Assembly: GCA_027922465.2 (NCBI GenBank)
Contig: BQMF02000745.1
Span: 1-64,000 of the forward strand
DNA length: 64,000 nucleotides
From: Turritopsis dohrnii
Lineage: Eukaryota > Cnidaria > Hydrozoa > Anthoathecata > Oceaniidae
Direction: 5' to 3'
In this document: piece after piece, positions 22,639 through 33,700 of the stretch
Position numbering within the stretch: the first letter of the stretch is position 1
Layout: every line of letters begins with the position of its first letter
Made by a program: the position numbers and the translations under genes
The notes under the pieces: model-generated
What the model was told of the DNA's origin: nothing
What the model saw: only the letters and a program-made list of their open reading frames with translations
The model's database searches: none

Positions 22639-23191
22639 AAAACTGTTCTGATGATTTTCGAATTTCCATCATCATAAAATTTTCCCAGATAATTCTTTTA
22701 AAAAATTTGATAGTGCGAAAAGCTGCTGAATACTGTGCCGTATATTACTTCTTCCATTTATGGAGTTTTAAATAATAAAGACACTAACCATTTTAATACT
22801 AATTATAAAAATCTGCAAAATATGCTCACATATTTAAGAAAGTGCGTCAATATACAGTGTTTCCAAAAAAATGCTGACGTCAGCATTTTTTTGCCAATTT
22901 TTTTTCCATAAAATTATTCTGACAGCTTATCTGTACTCACTTGTCAAATATGAAAGTATAACATACACTTACGAAGAGATATTTAATGCAGAAGCTTCAA
23001 GATTTTTTCTTACCATAATTTTCGAAATTTTTCCAGTACCCTGGGTTTCCTGTCATTTCTCAGCCATGCCACCTCCCCAGAATGCCCACCTCATTTTTTT
23101 GGAAACTCCAATGATATACCTAACTAACCAGCATAGTAAAAATTTCTCCCTTTCGAGGTGGTACCTAGCTCAAAATATGCCTGGTCTAATT

Positions 23192-24218
23192 GAGTTGGGG
23201 TAAATTCTGATTTCTTCAGATTTATCACAAATCCTAGTTTCTGGAATAGAAAAATCAATGTATCTCGACTTATGAATAGCTCCTGAACAGTCTTGGCCAT
23301 TAGTAATATATCGTCGAGAAAAATCACCAAGCGAATGTTCAACCTTCGCAGTAGTGCTATTGGGATTTTCAATAATTTTGTGAATATTCGAGGTGCTGGA
23401 CCCAGGCCAAAACAAAGGCAAATAAATTCGTATAGATTTCCCGACCACTGAAAACGGATGTATTTTTGGGATTCTTTGTTCAGGGGAATTGTAAAGTATG
23501 CATCTTTCAGATCTATCTTGCACATCCAATCCCCTTGTTGCAGAAGGTATTTCAAGCAATGCAAACCCTCCATTTTGAAATGCTGGTATGGTACATGCCT
23601 GTTCAGATTCTTTAGATTTATCACAGGTCTCTGACCCCCACCCTTTTTGGGTACTAGAAAAAGATTGCTGAGAAATTCGCCCTGTGAATGGGATATTAAT
23701 CGTATCGCATCCTTCCCCAACATCTCCTGAATTTCTTGATTTATTAAATTGGCTTGATGTTTGTCTAGTATTGGAGGGTGTGGTACTTTTGTTTGTTTGG
23801 GTGTAGATTTGAAAGGAATTTTGTATCCCTGCACAATTGACAAAATTTGTGCATCCTGGGTCAGTTTTTTCCATGCTCCCAGGAAATGTTTCATCCTTCC
23901 TGCTAGTGCAACTTTGGGTGTCTTTTTTGTAAATAAAGCGTTTACCCATGGATGAACATACTCTAGTTGTTCGTCTGGGATCAATTCTGGAAGATTTCTG
24001 GGGAAGGATGCGGCTTTTGATAGCAGAAAAACATTGTTTACCGTTGTTTGTGTTGAAGTATCTTTTTCGGTTGAAACCACCACCATCTTGTTTGTTTGTC
24101 GGTCTTCGACAGAAGTCTCGATTATCCGATCCTCGATAAACAAATCGCCCTCCACCACCTTGTTTTTGTCGACTTGATGGAGGGCCTTTACGAAAGGGAG
24201 TTTGACTTTTACGTCCAT
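23192..24218 (-). pseudogene. DIRS reverse transcriptase (split gene, upstream half)
   Basis: About 340 residues with RT motifs: LFLVPKKGGGQRPVINLKNLN, KIDLKDAYFTIPL (first catalytic Asp), FICLCFGLGPAPRIFTKLL and the active-site box FLDDIL. The reading frame leaves DIRS sequence at 23191, where the inserted element begins, and then runs a short way into its terminal repeat. The N-terminal 80-100 residues overlap the ORF1 frame, as is usual in DIRS elements. Confidence 0.85.
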
Positions 24219-25140
24219 CTGTGAATACTTCCATTGTTCTTTTCGTCGAACGTTCTATTTCAGTTACATGCGTTCGAAATTTCTTCCCAAACAATTTTTC
24301 ATCATTAAGTTGGAAGAATTCTTTTTTCTCTTTGAGCAATGTTTTTGCTTTTCGTGGGTCCTTTGTTATTGCTTTCAGTACGTTCAAACGACGATTGTAT
24401 GATAGGCAATTTGAAGCTTGTCCCAATAATAATATGGTTTTCTCTGTTAATGTGAGCAGTTCTACAACTGGTACATCTATGTCTTCTTTAGACGATGCAG
24501 ACTTTATAGTATCTAGTTCATTCCAGACTTTGCTCAAAGGACCCAATACATCCCTAATTTTTTCTTGAACTTTTTCCATAATGATATCATTAGGGATCAC
24601 ACCTGCCTTGTTGCTCAAAATAGATTTGGCAAAATCATCTAGCTGTTTGACTTTATTTACATTGGATGGAACAGGATGTTCAATCAGTAATTTATCTTCC
24701 AGGTCTTTCTCTGGAATATACTGTTGAAAAAGCTTATTGACATAATTTGCCATTTCTTGGGGTAATGCCCAAGAATTTTCCTCATGTTTGGACACTATTT
24801 GGAACCTGTTCGTGGTTGAGTCATCGTCTAGACTTGACGAGCTATCATTGTCAGACGAGCTATCACTGCTATTACAGCTGCTATCTGGTGAAGGAGAACG
24901 TTTACGTTTTTTTGGCTCCTTTTTTGGTGATTTTTTCGGAGGAGGAGAGGGTGATCTTTTTCGTTTCCTCTCCTTTTCTTTATTTCTTGATTAATGTTGA
25001 TCCTCCGATGGGGCTGGCTCGTAATTCGAGTTCTCTCCAGCCTCTCCTGTGTTAATTTGAAATGTTTTAACAGGAGAAATGATGTTAAATCTCGTTGGTT
25101 CTTCTTCTAGGTTTTCATATACCTCGTTATCGTCCGCCAT
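23192..25140 (-). pseudogene. DIRS ORF1 (gag-like), premature stop
   Basis: The start ATG at 25138-25140 follows the right terminal repeat closely. After about 48 codons there is an in-frame TAA (24991-24993). The same frame then continues with a K/R/S/P-rich stretch, an acidic serine run and, from a Met at 24795, a helical domain (PQEMANYVNKLFQQYIPEKDL) and a GGGGRF / RGSDNRDF basic tail like nucleocapsid regions. The 3' part overlaps the RT frame and its true end is uncertain. ORF1 of DIRS elements is thought to bind RNA. Confidence 0.65.
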
Positions 25141-25652
25141 GTTTCACGTGAGATTAAGAAAAGAGAAGGTGAGGACTGGGCTCCAGTCTGATAAGCGGAT
25201 TGAGGTTAGGAGAATTCAGTATTAGATCGGCGGAGATTTTATAATATAAAATCGTGGAATGGCTTCAGAAATATTATGCTTTCGATTGATGATGTAAAAT
25301 TGTTTATTATTAGTAGTATAATAACTATTATAATGATCGTGATCGCATCCTTATAATGTTATCTTGAACTTTTGCATCAAGAAGCTGATGTTGTAACTTT
25401 GACGATGACATTGCACAATCTTTGTCAGTGTGAAAGTGAGTAAGAGTAGTTTCATGTGACAATTTGAGTTCATCAAACTTTTTGCAGGAAAGTCTTATAA
25501 AAATGTTTGAAAGAACGAAGGCATGATGTAATTTTATGCTCACTGAGAGACCCAAGCGAATTGAACAAGGTTTTCACCATGAAGTTTTAATGAACTCAAT
25601 TTGTCACATGAACTGTATGGTAAAGTACCAGAGGCCTGCGCTAAGTTGTGAA

Positions 25653-25790
25653 TACTTTAATCGGATTAATCTTTGGGAGATTAATTTTCGCGATTTCTCG
25701 CCTTTTTCTCACGAAAACACGGGTCGCGAAAATTAATAATCCACGCAAAATTTTTGAAAGTACCCGTTCGCGAAAATAAATCCAGTTTTT
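25653..25790. repeat. Partial copy of the CGCGAAA repeat family
   Basis: Starts TACTTTAATCGG, as does the element at 52083-52913, and carries several TTCGCGAAAAT words on either strand. The right end is not clear. Confidence 0.5.
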
Positions 25791-25870
25791 TGTTGTTGTT
25801 GCTTAATTTCTTTCTGTTCGTTAATTGGATCAAGAAATGACAAAATGAAGAACACAAGTTAATTAATTGA

Positions 25871-26635
25871 ATACCTCATCGGGGAAAAAAAAGTCGGGGG
25901 TAAGTGACTAATTTTTTGGGCTAGTGACTAAAATTTTCCCCGACCAAATTTTCCCCCGACTTTTCAACACCCGTCCAAAAATTTCACCCGATTTTTCATT
26001 TCCCCGTCCAAAAATTTTCCCCGGTTTTTTTACTCCCGCCCAAAACATTTCCCCGATTTTTTAGTCCCCGACCGAAACTTTTCCCCGATTTTTGATAATC
26101 TCAAGTAGAGTCTATCTATCGATTTTCGACTGGAATTATGACAGTCAAGCAAAGGAAGGGGAATCGAATGAAGTTGAATCAGTCAATGAGGACGATACAG
26201 ATTTTTCTGTTACGATTAAGGGAAACAAAATTGATGTCAGTGAAAATAAAATGGATGTCAGTGAAGATATAATTGATGTTTGTGAAAGCAATATGGATGC
26301 CAGTGATGAAAATAATGACGATCAAACCTCAAAAACTGTTATTGTATTAGATTGAACTCTTAATTAGTTATTTTGTAATATAATTTTTAGTTCAAATTGA
26401 AAGTGTCGACAAAAATTGTGTTCCCTTTTCTACTTGTATTGCAAATTTTGGTCAGGGAAAAGTGACTTATTTAGAAATTTTTGTCGGGGAAAAGCGACTA
26501 ATTTCGAAATTTTAGTCGGGGAAAAGCGACTAATTTCGAAATTTTGGTCGGGGAAAAGTGACTAAAATTTCTCGAGGTGACTAAATTTTTCCCCGACCAA
26601 AATAAATCCCGACATTTTTTTCCCCGATAAGGTAT
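25871..26635. mobile_element. MITE-like element with ATACC..ATCGGGGAAAA ends
   Basis: The ends ATACCTCATCGGGGAAAAAA and the inverse TTTTTCCCCGATAAGGTAT bound 765 bp. Both flanks contain arrays of short words (TTTTCCCCGA, AAGTGACTAA, GTCGGGGAAAAG) in many copies and both orientations. The middle has an open frame (26092-26355, plus) with a four-fold degenerate KIDVSENKMDVSED-type repeat. Whether that is expressed is unknown. Confidence 0.7.
26092..26355 (+). other. Small acidic repetitive ORF inside the MITE-like element
   Basis: 87 codons from ATG to TGA. The C-terminal half is acidic and repeats an I/M-D-V-S-E-N/D pattern. No known domain is recognised. It might be a fragment of a transposase or a captured host exon, or chance, since the nucleotide unit itself is a tandem repeat (about 27-30 bp). 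Confidence 0.25.
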
Positions 26636-26670
26636 TTTCCCTTAAAAAAGTGCTACATCTAATCAATCTA

Positions 26671-27321
26671 AAATTACGACATTTTCTTCTTGTTTTTTCT
26701 TTTTTGTGAAGGCACTGTTTTGCATCCTTCAAGAAACATTTTTCTTATATCCATGGATTTTAGCTCCATTTTTTTCTTGGTTGTTATGACATTCTTAGGG
26801 CATTTCCTCTTTTCTTTCTGCTCATACTCCATTTTCAAATTGTCGCTAAGTATGGAGCCAAACCCCTTCACGCAGGATATGGACTGTTGATTTCTACGTC
26901 CTGCTTATATGGTAAGGAAGTAATCAACAATATGGCTGCTAGTTTGCTGTTCCTGCCTCTTTAAAAAACGTCACTGTTAGATGAAAAAAGTAGGATGTGT
27001 GGGGTTTAAAGGAGATACCGTGTTTTCTCGAACAAAAACCGCGGCTTCTACTTATTTTCGGAGAAACCGTTTGCGTCTTCTATTTATCTGTTTTCAATCA
27101 ATCTACTGAAGCCATTGCAGTGTAATGAAAAACATTCGAAAGTCAGGACATTTGAAACGTGCGGAATCACAACAAGCGATGTCAACAAAATCCATTGCTT
27201 GAAAGAAGGCCAATCGACTGAGGCCCGAGTCTTGTTGGTAGCATCAGCAAATCGAAAAGGCAAGAGACCCTGGGTTCCAGGTTGTCAAAGAACAAAAACT
27301 TGCGAAAAAAAGTTTATTTGA
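26671..27321. other. Intergenic DNA 3' of anillin with two doubtful coding-like fragments
   Basis: A minus-strand frame at 26674-26871 is lysine-rich (KKKMELKSMDIRKMFLEG). A plus-strand frame at 27115-27321 has KVRTFETCGITTSDVNKIHC. Both resemble tails of transposase-like proteins by composition only. Neither has a start, partner exon or confirmed family, so they are probably remnants. Confidence 0.25.
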
Positions 27322-27780
27322 CTGAATATTTACAATACAAAGTTAGATATCATAAAAGAAATGTTACATACAAGAGGGACAAATATCAATTAGTAACCCT
27401 CCAAAAAAGGTTAATCGAGATATTGTCTCGACCACCTCGTCTTACATAGTTGTGAGATACACACAACCTTTACTTGAACGGACTTTATCTAGTGAGTAGT
27501 CTCGTTTGATTGAAAAGATACTTCTTCAGAATTGTAAAATTGAAACTGCAACCTGAAGAGCAGTTACTGGCAAGAACTACAAAGAGAATTCACGACACAT
27601 ACAGAAGAACACAGTGGTTTTAACACACTTCATTTAAACACATCGAACCATAGTGGACAGTCAGCCAGAATGCTTTCCAGTTATTACTCAATAGGAATTA
27701 GAAATATATATAAAAAATTTGTTTAAATAAAATCACGAACAAACAATTTCTGCAATCGTCAGTACACTGATGATACACGA

Positions 27781-30700
27781 TCACACATAAAAGGCTTTCC
27801 CCAGTTCACTGCTGACAATCTCAGTCGACTTGGTTCCTGAAGACGATTTCTTAGTAGCATGCTTTAGAAGCCACGCCCTGGAATCATATAGTTGCTTGTT
27901 TATCGCATCCATCCAAACAAGCCTGTCATCTTTATTATCAGCACATACCCAGTATCTACAAGCAAAGCAAACAAGTATGAACAGGGATTAAAGGCAATGA
28001 ACTGTTATTTGTAGAGCTGAGGGTTGCACCATGCAGATGTCAGTAGAAATAGAGCAATGATCTGGGAACGTACAGCTGTTTATTATTAACAAAGTGTTCA
28101 AACAAAGTAAAAAAAATGGTTCCCTCACTCGTGGAGATTATCTCATAAGAAAGTTGATGACACACTTTTTTCTCGACCTAATGATAGTTCATTATCTTTA
28201 AGCTAGAGTGGGACGAAAGAGTGCAAACAAGCGCAAGAAGTTCGAACCAAGATGAAAGATTAGTGTCCAATAACAGATTACGTAACCGTACTTGAATATG
28301 GTATTCTTTCCTTCGATGGTAGTGGTCAGATTCTCCACATCGCACGTCTCTTTTGCCCTTTTAAGATTCAATTCAAACGTGTGTGGTCGCGCACACTTAT
28401 CACGTGATAACACCTTCACCGTTTTATCTGAGCAAAACCGCAAGTCAATACAACCCAGCGGCTCCTAGAAAACAAACAAAACGAAAGTTAATGTTTTTAT
28501 TCACCAAACCAAAGTAAAAATTGAAAAACTTTTTAAAAAAACCTTGGATTCTTCATCGTCTGGATACCTCCAGTACAACACTTTATTATCCTTCATGTTG
28601 CACCAGCGACGATTCCATGCTGTGTAACCTCCCACATCTTCCAGAATCGTCTACAAATGAAATCTTATGTTAGATTTGATTGCAACTGAACATGAGTTCG
28701 TTCAGATCGTAACATCGAAGGTTTGCATTGTTGTTGTTTGTATTAGTAAACAAAAGTAATTACCAAAAAGCCACTAGCAACAGCAGAGAATTCAGGCTTA
28801 CAACCAACACGAAGTTGAACAAAACCTTCTATTGGACAGTTACTGGGAACCTGAAACAAACACAGTTGCTCTCTATACGAAACATTGCGATACTTATTCA
28901 CAATACTTCATTTAAGCAGCTCTCAAGGAACGTGCAGTCAAAGAAACATCATCAAAAGGTAGATCAACAAATCAAAAATACATACATTGGTCAACACGTG
29001 TTTGCTACCATTTCCAAGAATATTCAAATTGATTTTCGTTTCACCGACCAACTTGAAGTTGCTTGTTCTAAACACAGTCTGTGGCGAAGCATGACCTAAA
29101 GTTGATAGAAGTATTTATTCATCAAATATCAAACAAAAAAAACGAAAAAAAAAAAAAGTAAAAAAGGAAGAAAGAAAAGAAAGAGTCTGGTTTTAGTGAC
29201 GTCAAGAAGCGAAGAAGTTCTCCGTTTAAAGTCGTTATTTATAATAAAGCTTACTGGCAATGTCGTCATCCTTTCGCTAAAAAAAACAACAATAAAAACG
29301 TTTAATTTATTGCATAATCCAAGCAAATAAATACGTCATCAAACAAGACTGTCACCTTTGAAAAGAGGTTTTTTAAGTTTCCAGGAGACTGACTGTTTGT
29401 CTATAAGATAGAAACATTATCAACAATAAATAAATAGAAAATTCAAAAAAACACATCATGATCAAGAAATCTTGTTTTGGGGCAAGTGTGTTTGCGGATC
29501 GTTGCTAATCGTCTTCCGGTTATGAAGCGAAAAAAACAAAACAAAACAAAACAACAACAACAAAAAAAACGTGGTTCGAATAAGATCGATAAATCAATCA
29601 AGAATTACGAAAAATTTGATGCACAAACACATTATAGGAAAAATGGTCTCAAACTGTTTGTTACATTGATTTACAAATAGAAGAAAACAAAAGAAGCGCT
29701 TTCCAAATTTTGTTTTTCATAATATCCACTTATGAGTTGAAGATTGAGATGACAAGACGCTACTTTAACGGTTATCGCAAAAATATCTAAGAAGGTTTTG
29801 TACCGTAGAGAAACTTGATAAGTAATAAGTTGGTTGGAAAACTTACATATGTCCTTTTCAGTTTTGAATGAGGATCGTTTCCTTTTTTAGTATGCTGAAA
29901 CGAAACAAAGTTGTGTATTTACCAAAAACATAAAAAAACACAAAACAAAAAACCAAAATGAAAAGGAGTAGCATTTATGATAAAACATCTTCATAACGGT
30001 TTGATGTGTGAAACGTCAGAGATGTTTTGAAAAGGAAATGCTTTTAAAAATGACAAATAGTTATTTAAAAAAGGGTTGGATACGAAAGATGTTTATATTT
30101 TCCATGTACGGAAACCACACACGTTTTGTTACTCGTGAGCAAAGTTTGAAAAATTCTTCAAATTCTCCAAAACAAAATAATCAATTTGGAAGTTTTAGAA
30201 AAACTCGATGACCCAAACATCTTTGCCAAAGACTTAGCCGTGTAGATGTTGGTAGATCAAGAACAACAATAACAAGGAACTTATAAACATTTACCAGTCC
30301 ATATACTTTTATAGTTAAAGTGAAATCGTGTGGAACATTACTCCTAAAAAAGAGTTGAGTACAAGTTACGTTTGTGATTCTCACGAAACAGCAAGATCAA
30401 GAAAGCAACTGGCCTGGTACATACATGAGAATATTACTGTGCATCAACAACGAATGCCCTTCCATTTCTTCATACGTTGAAATAACTTTCGATGAATAGA
30501 CGTTCTTGCTACCACATGAAGCAATTATTACAAAATGAAATACACCCAGATCTGAATAGATAAGAAAAAAATTGATGGTGGAGCAAGAGTTACTGGTTGA
30601 TCACAACGTCAATCACTAGCCTTCAAATATAAGGACTTACCCATCCTTCCTGCACGAAGAGCAGAGACGAAGTCATGGTGTAGCGGAAGTTTCATATCTG

Positions 30701-33700
30701 TGAAGAATCAAGAGTCATATAGATGAAAAGGTACATGGAAGTGCTAAGAAATACAATCATGCCGAATTAAAATCTTACCTGTTAAAGCTAATGTTGCCAT
30801 GCAAGGTGCAATGGTCTGTATTTCATTTAGATATTCTACAGAATTCGTTTGTTTTAGTTCACGAACCTCTTCTAAACATACAGTACGTTTCTCGGCTAAA
30901 AAAAAGGAGAGTAATGAAAGCATGTTCTGTTTGCCAGCTATTGATGGCTAACATAAACAGGACCTATGTAATAAACAATCAATATATGTCATACTTGCTA
31001 ACAACAGTAATCGTTCTCCTTCCACAACTTCTGGTGAACCTCTTTTATCTTCATTACTACTTTCAGCAACATTCAATGCTTGAGAAGTTTGTAATACGAT
31101 GTTCTGTTGATAAGCAGCTTCTTCCAAAAGATTCTGTATAAATGGACAACATGGCCGTAAAATCATTTTTCTTTTTTTTATTACTATATTATTTTATATG
31201 TATATACAACAAATTTTTTTTCATGAAATTTTCAACTAATTTGTCTATGACTAGTGTCTATTCAGTCTTTTGTACAAACAGAATTACTATATGCCCTTGA
31301 AAAATGCTACCAACATGAAAATAACGGCAACAACAATAACAAAACCATTGAATGACACATTGACGTATTCTTTTGTAAACAGGCAAGAACAAAAACAACA
31401 ATGCTTGTCGACTGATGTCACTTGTTATGCAATGAAAAGAATAAAAGCCATTGATCAAACAATAAAACCTTCTTATTTGAAGAATGTTGAAAAGTAAACA
31501 CGTTAATAGGACCACTTGCTAAAAATAATTACAAAGAATAATTATGTCTATAAATATCAAAAACAAAATCACAAGTGAAATGTCACTGGAAAGAAGAAGT
31601 AATAATCATTAAGCATGAGAAAACTGGATGAGGAATCTCCCACTGTATGTAAACAAAGTTGAAGTACAAATTACATGGGGCTTCATGAAAATGTTAACTG
31701 TACATTAAGAATATTTTCATTCAAAGATCTGTTAAAGGTGATATTTCCGAGCAACTTTTGCCTGACTATTTTTCGATGAAGAGTGTTACAGGGTATAAAT
31801 TAGCTGTCATTTCAAAAAATCATTTCAATTACTTGTGAGAAAGAATATTGTGAAAAAACCCACAGAAACAGTCCCCATGATTCGATCATGGTGTTTTGAC
31901 ACGAACAACTCACAGAAAAAATTTACACAAATCAAATATTTCACAGGCATAAGTATAATTCAAACATAGAAAAAGTAGAAGAAATAAATTTCGATTTCAA
32001 GATGATGAATCAGTAATGTCAATATGATCAAAATCGAACAGTTTTCTTGATAGAATCAATCGAAAGTAATGACAACAGCATTGAATGTTTTGAATCATTG
32101 TTTAATTTAGTATTGACACATTCAATGGAAATACTTGTTTGCCAAAATAATTTGGAGGAAAAAAATTGTAAAAACCCTTGAAAAGTATTTAGAAGTCTCA
32201 ACTTCCTTGCAAAGAATTGAAATAAAACCCAACATCATGTTGAAAATTATAACTACATAAAGAGCATTTCAAAAAACATTTTTCAAGAAAATGTTTATTT
32301 GTGGTTATTTTTTTTCCATGAGAGCCCCCAAAAGAACTTGCAGATAAATATTTAAGTAGGGCAAATATTTGGTAGTTCAGTATCATCTGCGCAAATTGAA
32401 GTATTATGCGATCTTAAAACATGGGAAATGGGAAAGCATGAATTCAGCAATGTCATTACTGTACAGCCAATCTCATATGGACCAGATAAAATTCTTATTG
32501 GTTATAAAGATCATTGTTGAAAGTTTGCATAAAAAAGAAAACAAACTTTAAAAATTAGCAGAAGCATCTGCATTATAAAATCATTATCAGCACAAAATGT
32601 GAAAAAAAACCCCCAAAAAAACAAAGAAGTTGTTCTTGTGTTTACTTTCAATGCAATAGAAGAAGAAACTGACATCCAACATTTTATCAAAGCCAAGAAA
32701 CAAGTAAAGATATCATAAACATTTAGATAAACATTTTGTGGACAATAAGACAGAAAAGAAATGCAGAACTCGCACAAATCCAACAATCTGATGCAGAATC
32801 ATTATCGGGACCTCTCACATGGAACAACACAAGATGCATCTGGAACAGCATAAATTTACAAATCTTATCAATTCCCTAACAAAAATGTTGTTTAGTTTTA
32901 AACGGAAATCAAAAGAAATACCTGTATCTGATCACGCTTTGAGAATTCTTTTTCAGGTTTGTCGAAAGATGAACATGCATGATATTTGTCACCGTTATTG
33001 CCATGATACCCAGACTTCACAGGCGTCCCAGCCTGGCCTTCAGAGAAACTGACTGATCTTCGCAAATTCTTGCGTGGTGAAATTTCAACAGGCTGTGAGA
33101 TCACGTTTTCTACATTATCTTCATCTGGAAAAATTTGCTGGAAAAAAGATGAAAAGACGAACTGTAATCTCAAAACAAAATAATTGGCACATCATACAAA
33201 AAGGAGAAAGAATTCGAACTAACTATCTCACAAAATACTTACAAATGATAGAATTATTGCACTTGACACATCATGCAATGATCGAAAAATACTTTTCTTT
33301 CTCATATTAGAAACTAACATCTAACAATCATGCAGTATTAATATCATAAACTCAAGAAAAACCTCTTCCATTTTTGAAACACAAGAACTACATACTGCAT
33401 GTAATCTATATTGCTTGATCTGAGAAAAGAATGCGTTTGACTGTGTGTTTGTAAACAAAAATGGTTCTTATGGCCACTGTGAATCAACAACACTATCCAC
33501 GAAAGACTTATGAAAATAGTTATAATAATTTTTTAACAAATTGAAATTAGCTTGTTCTGATTGAAAAACAGGCAGACTCAAAATGTTTCTGTAAGTTCTT
33601 TTACCACCCTGTAATCATCAAGGTTCCTTAAAAAAAAAATCTTCAAAAACCTTGTCAAAAATCCAGCACAGATTTAAAAGTAACTTTTAACCGTTAGATG

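Larger units (their letters stand above)
18686..23188 (+). mobile_element. Academ-like DNA transposon, 4.5 kb, ATT target duplication
   Basis: Terminal inverted repeats of about 445 bp (18686-19131 and 22744-23188) begin TAGACCAGGC. ATT at 18683-18685 is repeated at 23189-23191, and the flanking DIRS RT gene is continuous across this duplication, which fixes both ends. Each terminal repeat contains a long A/T-flanked palindrome centred on TGCTGACGTCAGCA (18982-19008; 22865-22892). The internal gene has XPG/FEN1-like acidic motifs. A 3-4 bp duplication and an XPG-like nuclease are the described hallmarks of the Academ superfamily. The superfamily call is mine and not searched. Confidence 0.75.
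16464..25252 (-). mobile_element. DIRS-like tyrosine-recombinase retrotransposon, interrupted
   Basis: Perfect 90 bp inverted terminal repeats lie at 16464-16553 and 25163-25252. Inside, on the minus strand and in DIRS order, are an ORF1/gag-like protein, an overlapping reverse transcriptase-RNase H protein and a tyrosine recombinase. Inverted terminal repeats plus a tyrosine recombinase in place of a DDE integrase define the DIRS1 group, distinct from LTR elements. The RT frame is split by an inserted DNA transposon (18686-23188), and ORF1 has an in-frame TAA at 24991-24993. This copy cannot move on its own. Without the insertion it is about 4.3 kb. Confidence 0.9.

Noticed and set aside
24788..25055. 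Plus-strand ORFs over the DIRS ORF1 region
   Set aside because: They are antisense shadows of the gag-like frame and have no domain of their own.
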